Below are positions 1 through 7,836 of a stretch of DNA of 14,521 nucleotides, one piece after another. The position numbers and the translations under genes are program-made. This DNA comes from an uncultured Lachnospiraceae bacterium (GTDB taxonomy: Bacteria > Bacillota > Clostridia > Lachnospirales > Lachnospiraceae). Position 1 is the stretch's first letter; the number at the start of each line of letters is the position of its first letter. Below the pieces are notes generated by a model that worked only from the letters and a program-made list of their open reading frames with translations, did not search any database and was not told where the DNA came from. The stretch covers positions 1 to 14,521 of the forward strand of contig CAJTKK010000024.1 in NCBI GenBank assembly GCA_910576535.1, given 5' to 3'.

Positions 1-436
1 ATGCATCGAAGCAGCCTGCATTATGTGTTTTCCTGTGTGTGGAGAAAAATTCGCTGATTTCAGGGTCTACTTCGTAGCCGTTGTCAGAGCAAGCTTTTTC
101 TGCCATACGGATACCGCCGTAAGGCTGCAAGGAACGTTTGAAAGGCGCGTCTGTCTGGAAGCCTACGATTGTCTCTTTGCTCTTGTCCAGATAACCCGGG
201 CCGTGGGATGTAATAGTGGAAACTACCTTTGTGTCCATATCAAGGACACCGCCTGCCTCACGTTCTTTTTTCTGCAAATCAAGTACCATAGCCCATAAAT
301 CTTTTGTGTTCTGTGTAGCGCCGGCTAAGAAGGATTCATCTCCGTCATAAGGATGATAGTTCCTCTGGATGAAATCACGCACATTGACTTCATTTTCCCA
401 TTTGCCGCCTACAAAATCTTTCCATTCTGGTCTCAT
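1..436 (-). CDS. pflB: Pyruvate formate-lyase (formate C-acetyltransferase), N-terminal part
   Basis: This enzyme converts pyruvate and CoA to acetyl-CoA and formate by a glycyl-radical mechanism in the cytoplasm of fermenting anaerobes. Only the first 145 codons are present; the gene runs off the left edge. The start MRPEWKDFVGGKWENEVNVR and the later block HGPGYLDKSKETIVGFQTDA, then PFKRSLQPYGGIRMAEKAC and HRKTHNAGCFDA, are the well-known amino-terminal PFL signature. The catalytic Cys-Cys pair and the C-terminal Gly-radical loop lie outside the window, so activity cannot be judged. The start ATG (434-436) follows AGGAGGG at a distance of 9-10 bases. The frame stays open to base 1. Its own promoter lies about 110 bases upstream, divergent to the DUF1858 gene. 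In related genomes the activase gene pflA usually follows; it is not visible here. The PFL identification is very secure; assignment to PflB rather than a paralogue is slightly less so. Confidence 0.95.
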   Translation of the reverse strand, partial: MRPEWKDFVGGKWENEVNVRDFIQRNYHPYDGDESFLAGATQNTKDLWAMVLDLQKKEREAGGVLDMDTKVVSTITSHGPGYLDKSKETIVGFQTDAPFKRSLQPYGGIRMAEKACSDNGYEVDPEISEFFSTHRKTHNAGCFDA

Positions 437-545
437 TTTGAATAAGCCCTCCTATTTAATTAAATTATTTTGGTTAAGTGGTTTAAAAGCACTAATCCAT
501 TGCAGCCTGACGAAGGCCAAGCCGTAAGACTAATTCTGTATCCTC

Positions 546-575
546 ATTATAGTATTAAGTGGCTTATAACGTCAA
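546..575 (-). promoter_or_regulatory. pflB promoter, sigma-A type
   Basis: On the minus strand TTGACG (570-575) and TATAAT (546-551) are separated by 18 bases. Transcription would begin near 539, giving a leader of about 100 nt before pflB. The leader contains only short imperfect hairpins and no riboswitch I recognise. The gap 437-754 holds just this promoter, the leader and the divergent promoter of the small redox protein. Confidence 0.65.
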
Positions 576-667
576 GCAACGTAGTGTACTTTTTTCTGTA
601 CATCCGGTATGTTTTTGGCATTTTTATTATTAAATATTTGTGAATTTTATGAAGAATCAGGAATGGC

Positions 668-696
668 TTGAAACAAAACGGAGAAAGTATTATACT
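668..696 (+). promoter_or_regulatory. Promoter of the DUF1858 gene
   Basis: TTGAAA (668-673) and TATACT (691-696) are separated by 17 bases, a good sigma-A match. The start site would be near 703, about 50 bases before the ATG at 755. It points away from the pflB promoter, so the two transcripts diverge from the roughly 90 bases between the -35 boxes. Confidence 0.6.
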
Positions 697-754
697 GATA
701 TCAGTTTTTCCATTGAAATATATGGAAATATTCCACATAAAAGGAGGTTCTTAT

Positions 755-946
755 ATGGCAGAGATAACCAAAAATACAACGATTGGAGAGGCGCTTAGAA
801 TAAATCCTGATATTGCCCCAGTGCTTATGGAGATTGGGATGCATTGCCTTGGCTGCCCGTCCGCCCAAGGCGAGACCTTGGAAGAAGCAGCTATGGTGCA
901 TGGGCTGGATGCGGATGTGCTGATGGAGAAAATTGCGGCAGTGTAA
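755..946 (+). CDS. DUF1858 domain protein (hybrid-cluster-associated redox disulfide type)
   Basis: A 63-residue soluble protein that consists of a single DUF1858 domain: an N-terminal TIGEALRINPDIAPVLMEIG stretch, then the motif HCLGCPSAQGETLEEAA with the CxxC pair, then HGLDADVLMEKI. The family is known as a small domain with a conserved Cys pair, found alone or fused to hybrid-cluster and redox proteins; its reaction is not established. The ATG at 755 was chosen because AAGGAGGT (741-748) lies 6 bases before it. An upstream in-frame TTG at 668 coincides with the -35 box and can be excluded. It is transcribed alone, divergently from pflB, and a possible hairpin terminator follows. A link to anaerobic redox or radical chemistry is inferred from the neighbour only. 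Confidence 0.88.
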   Translation: MAEITKNTTIGEALRINPDIAPVLMEIGMHCLGCPSAQGETLEEAAMVHGLDADVLMEKIAAV

Positions 947-1012
947 AATCAGGCAAGCCCGGATTTCCCCTGTTTTCCGGGAGAATAAAGAAACGGGACG
1001 AAAGAGCCATGT

Positions 1013-1055
1013 CCGGCAGGCAGTGTTTGAAAGCACCTCTTTGCCGGGCATTTTT
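1013..1055 (+). terminator. Possible terminator after the DUF1858 gene
   Basis: CCGGCA (1013-1018) pairs with TGCCGG (1042-1047). An inner stem GTGTT/AGCAC lies inside it, and the sequence GCATTTTTC follows. The outer stem is short and the internal loop is asymmetric, so this is only moderately convincing. The T run lies on the plus-strand side, which suits the DUF1858 gene better than the convergent TetR gene. Confidence 0.35.
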
Positions 1056-1122
1056 CATGATATCAGAAAAACCGCTTTTTATATACAGTATTTCGGGCAA
1101 AATATTTGGATTCCAGGATTGA

Positions 1123-1719
1123 TCAGGTTTCCATGCTCTTCATTATCTGCCTTATGGATTCAAACAAATAAGGCTTCAATTCTTTTACCGGAACGGGATC
1201 TTCGTATAGAATGCAGCTAAAACAGGTAGAATTCACCAGCTCTATAATCATAAATACGAGAATTTCCGGATTTTTATATGTCTTGCCGGAATGTTCAAAA
1301 ATAGAGGAATAAATATTGTAGAAGTTGATGTCTGCCGCGCCCGAATATAAAAGTTCATTTTTAAAAATCCCCCAGCTTAGGTTTTTGGATATAAAATTTA
1401 ATAAAGATTTATTTTCTGCCAGTTGGTCAACAATATTGCCGGTCAGGAAGATAACTTGATCCTCCAGGCCAGTAATGCCGGCTTGCCGCATGGCGCCGTC
1501 GGCAATGCGGAAGACCTGGCTGGCTTTTTTTGCAATTAATTTATTCCGGATATCGTATTTGTCTTTAAAATATAAATAGAAGGTTCCCTTTGCAACCCCG
1601 GCCTGATTGACAATATCGGAGATGGAGGTTTTGTGTATGCCTTGTTTTGTGAATAAGTCATAGGCAGTATTTAAAAGGGCATCTTCTTTTTGCTTCTTCT
1701 TGTTATCTATCTTTCCCAT
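1123..1719 (-). CDS. TetR/AcrR-family transcriptional repressor
   Basis: A 198-residue regulator, the usual TetR length. Residues about 10-60 form the three-helix DNA-binding domain: ALLNTAYDLFTKQGIHKTSI, then SDIVNQAGVAKGTFYLYFKD, with the helix-turn-helix ending in the typical GTFYLYFKDK. The rest is the all-helical ligand and dimer domain, which carries no family-wide motif, so the inducer cannot be read. The start ATG is preceded by a purine-rich GGGGGAAGGAA site. It is divergent from the MMPL-lipoprotein operon, and the shared gap carries two perfect palindromes (1851-1863, 1891-1903) of the size TetR dimers bind. I infer that it represses the operon and probably itself, and is released by a small hydrophobic or amphiphilic ligand. 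The family call is secure; the target is inferred from position. Confidence 0.93.
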   Translation of the reverse strand: MGKIDNKKKQKEDALLNTAYDLFTKQGIHKTSISDIVNQAGVAKGTFYLYFKDKYDIRNKLIAKKASQVFRIADGAMRQAGITGLEDQVIFLTGNIVDQLAENKSLLNFISKNLSWGIFKNELLYSGAADINFYNIYSSIFEHSGKTYKNPEILVFMIIELVNSTCFSCILYEDPVPVKELKPYLFESIRQIMKSMET

Positions 1720-1815
1720 GGTAAATTCCTTCCCCCGTTATGCTGATGAAACAGGTATGTATATTATAAAGTGGGCTTTTAGGAAAATCAATGGGGTTTG
1801 TGCAGGCATTCTGCA

Positions 1816-1843
1816 ATCATAAATTTTCTATAAATTATGTCAA
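1816..1843 (-). promoter_or_regulatory. Promoter of the TetR gene
   Basis: On the minus strand TTGACA (1838-1843) and TATGAT (1816-1821) are separated by 16 bases. The -35 box lies 7 bases from the first operator (1851-1863), so a bound repressor would sit just upstream of this promoter. Autoregulation is plausible. Confidence 0.5.
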
Positions 1844-1849
1844 ATAATA

Positions 1850-1878
1850 TTGACCATTGGTCATTTCTGTGATATACC
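1850..1878 (+). promoter_or_regulatory. Promoter of the MMPL-lipoprotein operon
   Basis: TTGACC (1850-1855) and TATACC (1873-1878) are separated by 17 bases. The -35 box is the left edge of the first operator. The second operator starts 12 bases after the -10 box and covers the likely start site near 1885. A repressor bound at both sites would block polymerase directly. Confidence 0.6.
1851..1863. promoter_or_regulatory. Operator 1 for the TetR-family repressor
   Basis: The 13-base sequence TGACCATTGGTCA is a perfect palindrome of two 6-base arms around a single base. It overlaps the -35 box of the transporter promoter. The same arms recur at 1891-1903, and together with the flanking TTT/AAA the two sites form a 16-base inverted repeat. 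Recognition by the adjacent TetR protein is inferred from position and symmetry. Confidence 0.75.
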
Positions 1879-1890
1879 ATACATATTAAA

Positions 1891-1903
1891 TGACCAATGG
1901 TCA
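1891..1903. promoter_or_regulatory. Operator 2 for the TetR-family repressor
   Basis: TGACCAATGGTCA is the second perfect palindrome, the reverse complement of operator 1. Its centre lies 40 bases from that of operator 1, close to four helical turns, which puts both sites on the same face of the helix. It covers the start of the mmpL transcript. Confidence 0.75.
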
Positions 1904-1943
1904 TATTTGTAATATATCTTGGTAAATGGTCAGGAGGTAAGGT

Positions 1944-4046
1944 ATGAAAAATTTTGGCAAATGGGTGGTGAAAATGAGAATCCCCATTCTGATTATCAGC
2001 TTTCTTCTGCTTATCCCGTCTTTTTTTGGCTATGTGGGTACAAGGGTCAATTATGATATCCTTTCTTATCTGCCAAAAGACATTGAGACTATGGTAGGGC
2101 AGGACATTTTAGTGGAGGAATTTGGCACGGGAGCCTTTTCCATGTTTATGGCAGAGGGGATGAAGCCAAAGGAGGTTGCGGCATTAAAAGAAAAAATGGA
2201 AGCGGTGGAGCATGTGGAGAAGGTCATATGGTACGACACGGCAATGGATCTTTCAACGCCAATGGAGCTGCTGCCAAGGGAGCTATATGAGTCTTTTAAC
2301 AGCGGGGACTGCACGCTGATGATTATTATTTTTAATGAAACAACATCGGCGGATTCTACGATGGATGCAATAGAGGAAATCCGGAGGATCGCAGGAAAAA
2401 GCTGTTTTTTGAGCGGTATGTCTGCGGTGGTTACGGACACGAAGAATCTTTCGGAAAAGGAAGCCCCTGTTTATGTATGTATTGCGGTGCTGCTGACGTG
2501 CATTGTTTTATCCCTTGCCATGGATTCCTATCTGGTGTCTCTCGTCTTCCTGACCAGTATAGGCATGGCAATTATTTATAATTTAGGGAGCAATATTATT
2601 TTTGGGGAGATTTCATATATCACAAAAGCATTAAGCGCAGTGCTTCAGTTAGGGGTGACAATGGACTATTCCATTTTTCTTTGGCATAGTTACCAGGAGC
2701 AGCAGGGGAAATGGAAAGAAAAGAATGAAGCGATGGCAGAGGCTATAGGGGAAACGCTTTCTTCCGTAGCAGGAAGTTCCGTTACCACTGTGGCTGGCTT
2801 CATTGCCTTATGTTTTATGAGTTTTACGCTTGGGATGGATCTGGGGCTGGTTATGGCTAAGGGGGTAGCGCTCGGGGTGACGGCTTGTGTAACAATTCTC
2901 CCTTCATTCATCCTTGTATTGGATAAACTGTTAGAAAGGACAAAGCACAAGGCGTTCCTTCCGGATATGAATCATATCGGGCATTTTGTGACAGGACATT
3001 TCGCAGTGTTTGCGGCGCTGTTTCTTGTTATTCTCGTTCCGGCGCTGCATGGTTACCGGAATGCAAAGGTATATTATAACTTGGATGAAACTTTGCCGAA
3101 GGATTTGCAAAGTATTGTGGCCAATGCAAAGCTGGAAGAAGAGTTTGATATGAATGCGACACATATGCTGCTGGTAAGCGCAGATTTACCGGCAAAAGAG
3201 GTAAAGCATATGAGTGATGATATGAAAAGAGTTCCGGGGGTAAGCTGGATCTTGGGGCTGAATGCCGTTAAAGGGGCGGCGCTGCCGGACGAAATGGTGC
3301 CGGATGAATGGAAAGAGGCGTTGAGCAACGAAAATTGGCAGCTTTTGCTGATAGGTTCCAAATATAAAGTGGCTTCGGAGGAAGTCAATGCCCAGTGTGA
3401 CATGTTGGATAAAATATGTAAATCTTATGATGCGGAAGGGATGCTGGTGGGTGAAGCGCCTTGCACGAAAGACCTGATAAGGATTACGGATAAAGATTTT
3501 AAGACAGTAAGCGTAGTTTCCATCGGTGTAATTTTTATTATTATTATGGTGGTATTCCGGTCTATTTCCCTGCCGGTGATATTGGTGGCGGTAATTGAAG
3601 GAGCTATCTTTGTAAATATGGGAATTCCGTTTTATACGGGAACGGCAATTCCGTTTATTGCTTCTGTAGTCATAGGGACGATACAGCTTGGCGCTACGGT
3701 GGATTATGCTATCCTGTTGACTACCAGGTACCGGAGGGAGCGCAGCGCAGGGGCAGGGAAGGAAGAAGCGGTGGACATTGCCTGCCAGACAAGCGCAAAA
3801 TCTATTGTGGTCAGCGCCCTTACATTTTTTGCAGCTACTTTTGGCGTAGGGTTATATTCCAATATTGATATGATCAGTTCGCTTTGCACATTAATGGCAA
3901 GAGGGGCAATTATCAGTATGGCCAGTGTTATTTTTATTCTGCCTTCTATGTTTATGATATTGGATCAACTGATTATGATGAGTTCGCTGGGCAAAAAAAA
4001 GAGGAAGGAAGAGATAGAGGATTTGGAAGGAGGAACAGTATTATGA
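1944..4046 (+). CDS. MMPL/RND-superfamily transporter
   Basis: A 700-residue membrane protein with the RND two-fold plan. TM1 is at about 12-30, followed by an extracytoplasmic loop and a five-helix block at about 175-330. TM7 is at about 350-368, with a second loop and a second five-helix block at about 521-675. Each half carries the Asp-Tyr pair that serves as proton relay in MmpL3-type exporters: D241-Y242 in GVTMDYSIF and D587-Y588 in GATVDYAIL. The family exports lipids, amphiphiles or drugs using the proton gradient; the substrate here is unknown. AGGAGGT (1932-1938) fixes the ATG. The TGA overlaps the ATG of the next gene (ATGA), so the two products are probably made together. Many Firmicute MMPL proteins carry an xxxLxxG heptad domain in the same chain; here the heptads are in the partner lipoprotein. 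The operon is probably controlled by the divergent TetR protein. The family is secure. Confidence 0.93.
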   Translation: MKNFGKWVVKMRIPILIISFLLLIPSFFGYVGTRVNYDILSYLPKDIETMVGQDILVEEFGTGAFSMFMAEGMKPKEVAALKEKMEAVEHVEKVIWYDTAMDLSTPMELLPRELYESFNSGDCTLMIIIFNETTSADSTMDAIEEIRRIAGKSCFLSGMSAVVTDTKNLSEKEAPVYVCIAVLLTCIVLSLAMDSYLVSLVFLTSIGMAIIYNLGSNIIFGEISYITKALSAVLQLGVTMDYSIFLWHSYQEQQGKWKEKNEAMAEAIGETLSSVAGSSVTTVAGFIALCFMSFTLGMDLGLVMAKGVALGVTACVTILPSFILVLDKLLERTKHKAFLPDMNHIGHFVTGHFAVFAALFLVILVPALHGYRNAKVYYNLDETLPKDLQSIVANAKLEEEFDMNATHMLLVSADLPAKEVKHMSDDMKRVPGVSWILGLNAVKGAALPDEMVPDEWKEALSNENWQLLLIGSKYKVASEEVNAQCDMLDKICKSYDAEGMLVGEAPCTKDLIRITDKDFKTVSVVSIGVIFIIIMVVFRSISLPVILVAVIEGAIFVNMGIPFYTGTAIPFIASVVIGTIQLGATVDYAILLTTRYRRERSAGAGKEEAVDIACQTSAKSIVVSALTFFAATFGVGLYSNIDMISSLCTLMARGAIISMASVIFILPSMFMILDQLIMMSSLGKKKRKEEIEDLEGGTVL

Positions 4047-6826
4047 AAGAAAGAAAAAAACAGGAAGGATATTTGTCAGGAAACAGAAGATGGAAAAAAG
4101 TATGCTGCCTTATGCTGGCGGGGACGATGGCGGTTTCCTTTACGGCCTGCGGAAACGAAAGAAACGGGATGGAAGAGGTGAACGCTGACGCGGCAGATAT
4201 AGAGAAGGAAGAAGAAGCGCTCGATTTGGCATTTCATGGGCAGGCGGGAGCAACTCACAGCAGCCGTTCCGGGAAAGAAGAAACCGTGTATATCCTGGCT
4301 GACGCTAAAGGAGATGTCAATAAAGTCATTGTCAGCAACTGGATAAAAAATGGCGAAGGCAGCAGCAGCCTGGCGGATGTAAGCTATCTGCAGGATATTG
4401 AGAATGTAAAAGGTTATGAAGGATATACGGCAGGGGATAACGGGAATCTGACATGGGAAGCCGGAGGGGCTGATATTTATTATCAGGGAACGGCCGAACA
4501 GGAATTGCCGGTGGAAGTAAAACTTTCCTATACACTGGACGGGAAGGAGATTGCGCCTGAAGAACTGGCTGGAAAAAGCGGAAGAGTAACTATCCGTTTT
4601 GATTATGAGAACAAGGAGACGCAGACGGTGGAGATCAATGGGAACGAAGAAGAAATTTATGTTCCTTTTGCGATGATTTCAGGTATGGCGCTTCCTTCAG
4701 ATACCTTCTCCAATATCGAAGTGAAAAATGCAAGATTAATTTCTGAGGGGGATAACTATCTGGTAGTAGGAGCAGCTTTCCCGGGATTAAGAGAGAGCCT
4801 TGATATAGAAGGGTTGAAAGAGGAAGTGAAAGATGAAGAGAAAAGGAAAGAGCTGGATGAAATTAATATACCGGAGTATATTGAAGTTTCGGCAGATGCT
4901 GTAAACTTCAATCTCTCCATGACGATGACAATGGCCATGAGCGATGTGCTTTCCGATATCAGCCTGACCGATTCCATTGATTTGGATGATATTGACGGTT
5001 CCATGGATGACTTAAAGTCAGCGGCAGAAGAGCTGAAGGATGGCACGTCCGAACTGAAGGACGGGGCCGGTGAATTAAGGGATGGCACAGAAGAATTGAA
5101 GGATGGCGCTGCTAAACTAAGGGATGGCGCGTTGGAACTGAAGGACGGGTCTCTAAGATTAAAAGACGGTGCATCTGATTTAAAGGATGGCACATCTGAT
5201 TTAAAAGATGGGGTTGCTAAGCTGAAGGACGGAAGCGGCGCGCTGGTAAATGGCTCCGGCGAATTGAAAAAAGGAGCGGATACGATGAAAGCCGGCACGC
5301 AGGAATTAAATGAAAAATCGGAAGGATTAGATGCAGGTGCAGGAAAGCTGGCAGAGGGGGCGGAGGAACTGATGGCAGGAGGCAATGCGCTGGCAGAAGG
5401 GACGAAGTCGTTGACAAGCGGAAGCGCTGCTTTGAATACAGGGGCCGCACAGCTTCAGAAAGGAATTTTTTCTGTGGATACGGCAATTGAAACTATGGTG
5501 AGAGCATGTCAGGGTGAAGACGGGTCAATGGGGCTTCTGGGAGGGAGCCGGTCGCTGGCGGAAGGAGCGGAAGGGCTGGATCATTTATTAAACCAGTATT
5601 TTTCGGCATATGAGACTGATTTAAATGGAAAAATAGAGATGCTGCAGCAAATAGCGTCAGACGGGCAGGCAAAAGAGGCACAGGCACAGGCTGCCCTCGG
5701 GCAGGCTATGGAGCGCCAGCAGGAGGCGGAGGCTTCGCTTGAGGCAGCTTGTGAACCGGTAACAAAAACAGTGACGGTAAATGTGGAAACGGAAGGAAAA
5801 ATGGTGCAGACCACGGTCAGCGGTCCGGTGGCGGGATATAGTGTAGAACCGGTGATAACCGAAGCGGAGGCGTCTGTGCAAAGTGTATCGGCGGAAGCAG
5901 TGCAGCAGGCAGCGGCAGATTGCCGTGCGGCATGGGAACAGGTGGCGGAAGCTAAGGCGCAAGTGGCAGCGGCCAGAACCCAGACGCAGACGGCGCAAAA
6001 GATGTTGGAAGAGCTGGCAAAAAACAATGCGGCCGCCGGCCAGCCTGGGGATAGGCAGGGGACATCCCAAATGGATTATGTTGCTTATATCAAAACAGTT
6101 TCCGGAAATGTAAAAACTGGCGCAAAAACATTGGAAACAGGAGTAGATTCTATATATCAGGCATTGCTGATGTTAAATGATGAACAGACAGGGGTTCCTG
6201 CGCTGGCAGCCGGGGCAACGGAGTTAAAAGCGGGGACGGCGGCAGCCGTGGAAGGGACGAAAACGTTGGAGACAGGAGCCGCATCTTTAAATGAAGGTAT
6301 CTTTGCATTAAAAGACGGGACAGCGGAATTAAAGGAAGGGACCGGGATGCTGAAAGCAGGCGCAGGGAAACTGGATGCAGGGGCGGCAGCGTTGCAGGAA
6401 GGAGCCGGAAAGCTGGACGATGGCGCCGGAAAGCTGAATGACGGAGTAAATGGCCTGCAGGAGGGTGCAGGGAAACTGGACGAAGGGGCTGGTGAATTAA
6501 AGAATGGCACGGCTGAGCTGGATGACGGTGTAAATGAACTGAAGGACGGAGCCATAGAACTGGATGATGGAGTAATGGAATTAAAGGACGGTATCATCAA
6601 ACTGGACGATGGCGCATTGGAACTGAAAGACGGTATGATACGATTTGATGAAGACGGAATCAGAAAGCTGACGGATTTGTTCGGCGATAATGTTGGAGCG
6701 GTAATCGACAGGATGGATGCGCTGAAGGCAGCGGGAAGCAGCTACAATACCTTTAGCGGCCTGCAGGAAGGAATGGAAGGAAGTGTGAAATTTATTTATA
6801 AAACAGACGGGGTGAAGGCTGATTGA
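4043..6826 (+). CDS. Large lipoprotein with two xxxLxxG heptad arrays, MMPL partner
   Basis: A 927-residue protein. The basic N terminus, hydrophobic stretch and lipobox SFTAC (C36) predict a lipoprotein anchored on the outer face of the membrane. Residues about 60-320 form a mostly beta-looking domain (for example ETVYILADAKGDVNKVIVSN) seen in Lachnospiraceae hypothetical proteins. Residues 329-474 and 719-864 are two arrays of the heptad xxxLxxG (often ELKDGxx), known from YhgE/Pip and MMPL-linked proteins. Between them lies an Ala/Gln/Glu-rich, probably coiled-coil region, about 475-718. There is no C-terminal membrane helix. The start at 4043 is set by GGAAGGAGG (4025-4033) and the ATGA overlap with the transporter; an upstream in-frame start at 3884 lies inside mmpL. 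I infer a periplasm-side or wall-spanning accessory rod for the transporter. The heptad family is known but its function is not. Confidence 0.87.
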   Translation: MKERKKQEGYLSGNRRWKKVCCLMLAGTMAVSFTACGNERNGMEEVNADAADIEKEEEALDLAFHGQAGATHSSRSGKEETVYILADAKGDVNKVIVSNWIKNGEGSSSLADVSYLQDIENVKGYEGYTAGDNGNLTWEAGGADIYYQGTAEQELPVEVKLSYTLDGKEIAPEELAGKSGRVTIRFDYENKETQTVEINGNEEEIYVPFAMISGMALPSDTFSNIEVKNARLISEGDNYLVVGAAFPGLRESLDIEGLKEEVKDEEKRKELDEINIPEYIEVSADAVNFNLSMTMTMAMSDVLSDISLTDSIDLDDIDGSMDDLKSAAEELKDGTSELKDGAGELRDGTEELKDGAAKLRDGALELKDGSLRLKDGASDLKDGTSDLKDGVAKLKDGSGALVNGSGELKKGADTMKAGTQELNEKSEGLDAGAGKLAEGAEELMAGGNALAEGTKSLTSGSAALNTGAAQLQKGIFSVDTAIETMVRACQGEDGSMGLLGGSRSLAEGAEGLDHLLNQYFSAYETDLNGKIEMLQQIASDGQAKEAQAQAALGQAMERQQEAEASLEAACEPVTKTVTVNVETEGKMVQTTVSGPVAGYSVEPVITEAEASVQSVSAEAVQQAAADCRAAWEQVAEAKAQVAAARTQTQTAQKMLEELAKNNAAAGQPGDRQGTSQMDYVAYIKTVSGNVKTGAKTLETGVDSIYQALLMLNDEQTGVPALAAGATELKAGTAAAVEGTKTLETGAASLNEGIFALKDGTAELKEGTGMLKAGAGKLDAGAAALQEGAGKLDDGAGKLNDGVNGLQEGAGKLDEGAGELKNGTAELDDGVNELKDGAIELDDGVMELKDGIIKLDDGALELKDGMIRFDEDGIRKLTDLFGDNVGAVIDRMDALKAAGSSYNTFSGLQEGMEGSVKFIYKTDGVKAD
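5027..5464 (+). repeat. Heptad array 1 in the lipoprotein (21 units)
   Basis: Codons 329-474 encode 21 consecutive in-register heptads of the form xxxLxxG, beginning EELKDGT, SELKDGA, GELRDGT and ending AQLQKG. I counted the units by hand; the edges are slightly open because DDLKSAA just before is a weak unit. The nucleotide repeats are diverged at synonymous and variable positions, so this is not a recent expansion. Confidence 0.85.
6197..6634 (+). repeat. Heptad array 2 in the lipoprotein (21 units)
   Basis: Codons 719-864 encode a second run of 21 in-register xxxLxxG heptads, from PALAAGA to LELKDG, exactly as long as the first by my count. Its last third alternates LDDG and LKDG units, a two-heptad super-repeat not seen in array 1. 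A sequence IRFDEDG with broken spacing ends it. Confidence 0.85.
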
Positions 6827-6882
6827 TTTCCGGGTTTCCGGTGATGGGTCTATATGATATAGGGAATAAAAAGATTTGCACA

Positions 6883-6923
6883 AAAACAGAGCCGGCGGAG
6901 CATAAACCGCACGGCTCTGTTTT
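6883..6923. terminator. Bidirectional terminator between the lipoprotein gene and mecA
   Basis: AAAACAGAGCCG (6883-6894) pairs perfectly with CGGCTCTGTTTT (6912-6923). A further GCGG/CCGC stem (6895-6898/6907-6910) inside it closes an 8-base loop. A runs and T runs flank the GC-rich core on both sides, so it can stop both the operon from the left and convergent mecA from the right. Confidence 0.9.
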
Positions 6924-6951
6924 GCCCTTTGGGGGCAATGGAATGATGACA

Positions 6952-7737
6952 TTAAATCCTGCATAACGCCTGCAGGGCATTTTCTTTGATCACTGGGTTA
7001 AAATGTTCTTCAAGATATGCTTCCCCGGCGGAGACATATTTCTCAGCCCGGCCATATTCGGATAAAATATTACATACTTTATTGAATTCTGCCGGGGAAT
7101 GATTCCCTTTGGCAACAACCAGAAGATACCTGTGTGCATTTTCATTTTTATATAGTGAATTGCTTTCGCTATAACAGCCAGCCAAAACATGGGAAATCCT
7201 TGCTACGGTACGGATGGAATCGAAAGAAAAGATCCTTACCAGTTCCTGATCCTGCAAAGAGGATTTTTCCGGTTCTCCGGCTTTTTTGCTGGGCTGTTTA
7301 TCCTTTGGCTGGGAAGAAGCGGGAGCCGCCTTTTCCAAAGCATCCGTGAATTTGCCTTCATGAATTTTTTTGAATAAATCCAGTACATCGTCAGCGCCTT
7401 CGGACAAGCTGTCAATTACTTCATCCAAATCGCCTTCCGAATCATGGACAGAAGGTGCGAATTTGGAAAAGCGGGTATCCAGCTCTTCCGGATCCTCAAC
7501 TTTTGTGATGATGAGTACAATGCACTCTGAATTAAGAGGAATGGCTTCTATCATTAACGGAATATCTTCGGCTTCAAAACCAAATTCAAATGATGCTTGC
7601 TGCATCATGTCCCTGAACAAGTTTTTTGCTTTTTCCGTTCCGTATGCAAGTTCACTGATTTTCAATTCACGGTCGGCCAAATCTTCTCTGGTAAGTGTAC
7701 AGCGAATCTGATGGTCATTTACTTTTTCAATTTTCAT
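6952..7737 (-). CDS. mecA: Adaptor protein MecA
   Basis: A 261-residue cytoplasmic adaptor that delivers substrates to the ClpC-ClpP protease in Firmicutes; in Bacillus it targets ComK. The N-terminal domain (1-110) begins MKIEKVNDHQIRCTLTREDL and contains AKNLFRDMMQQASFEFGF, typical of MecA. A charged linker (about 110-165, rich in K, P, S, E) follows. The C-terminal domain, from about 168 (LVRIFSFDSIRTVARISHVL), is the ClpC-binding part. It is longer than the Bacillus protein (about 218) mainly because of the linker. The ATG follows AAGGATGTGA, a near-complete Shine-Dalgarno match. It is a single gene that ends at the bidirectional terminator and has its own promoter. The clients here are unknown; the family assignment is secure. 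Confidence 0.93.
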   Translation of the reverse strand: MKIEKVNDHQIRCTLTREDLADRELKISELAYGTEKAKNLFRDMMQQASFEFGFEAEDIPLMIEAIPLNSECIVLIITKVEDPEELDTRFSKFAPSVHDSEGDLDEVIDSLSEGADDVLDLFKKIHEGKFTDALEKAAPASSQPKDKQPSKKAGEPEKSSLQDQELVRIFSFDSIRTVARISHVLAGCYSESNSLYKNENAHRYLLVVAKGNHSPAEFNKVCNILSEYGRAEKYVSAGEAYLEEHFNPVIKENALQALCRI

Positions 7738-7836
7738 GTTATCACATCCTTACTATTAAGATACTGCCACTTTGTTATATGGTGACTAACCTGAACCAAA
7801 TTATCCCGGAAGATAATGCTTTACAGTTAAAAGTAT

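Noticed and set aside
23..298. A plus-strand frame of 91 codons at the left edge
   Set aside because: It is antisense to pflB, whose minus-strand product is unmistakable; no ribosome site.
638..644. TTGTGAA as a possible Rex (redox regulator) half-site in the pflB region
   Set aside because: The matching second half (TTCACAA) is not present at the right distance, so it is below a usable standard.
3884..4042. A 53-codon upstream extension of the lipoprotein frame
   Set aside because: It lies inside the transporter gene with no ribosome site and would destroy the N-terminal lipoprotein signal; the ATG at 4043 has a strong ribosome site.
4756..5385. A long minus-strand frame opposite heptad array 1, rich in Pro and Ser
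   Set aside because: It is the antisense of the LKDG repeats, which lack stop codons in that frame. No ribosome site, and composition is dictated by the sense gene. The same applies to 6157-6600.
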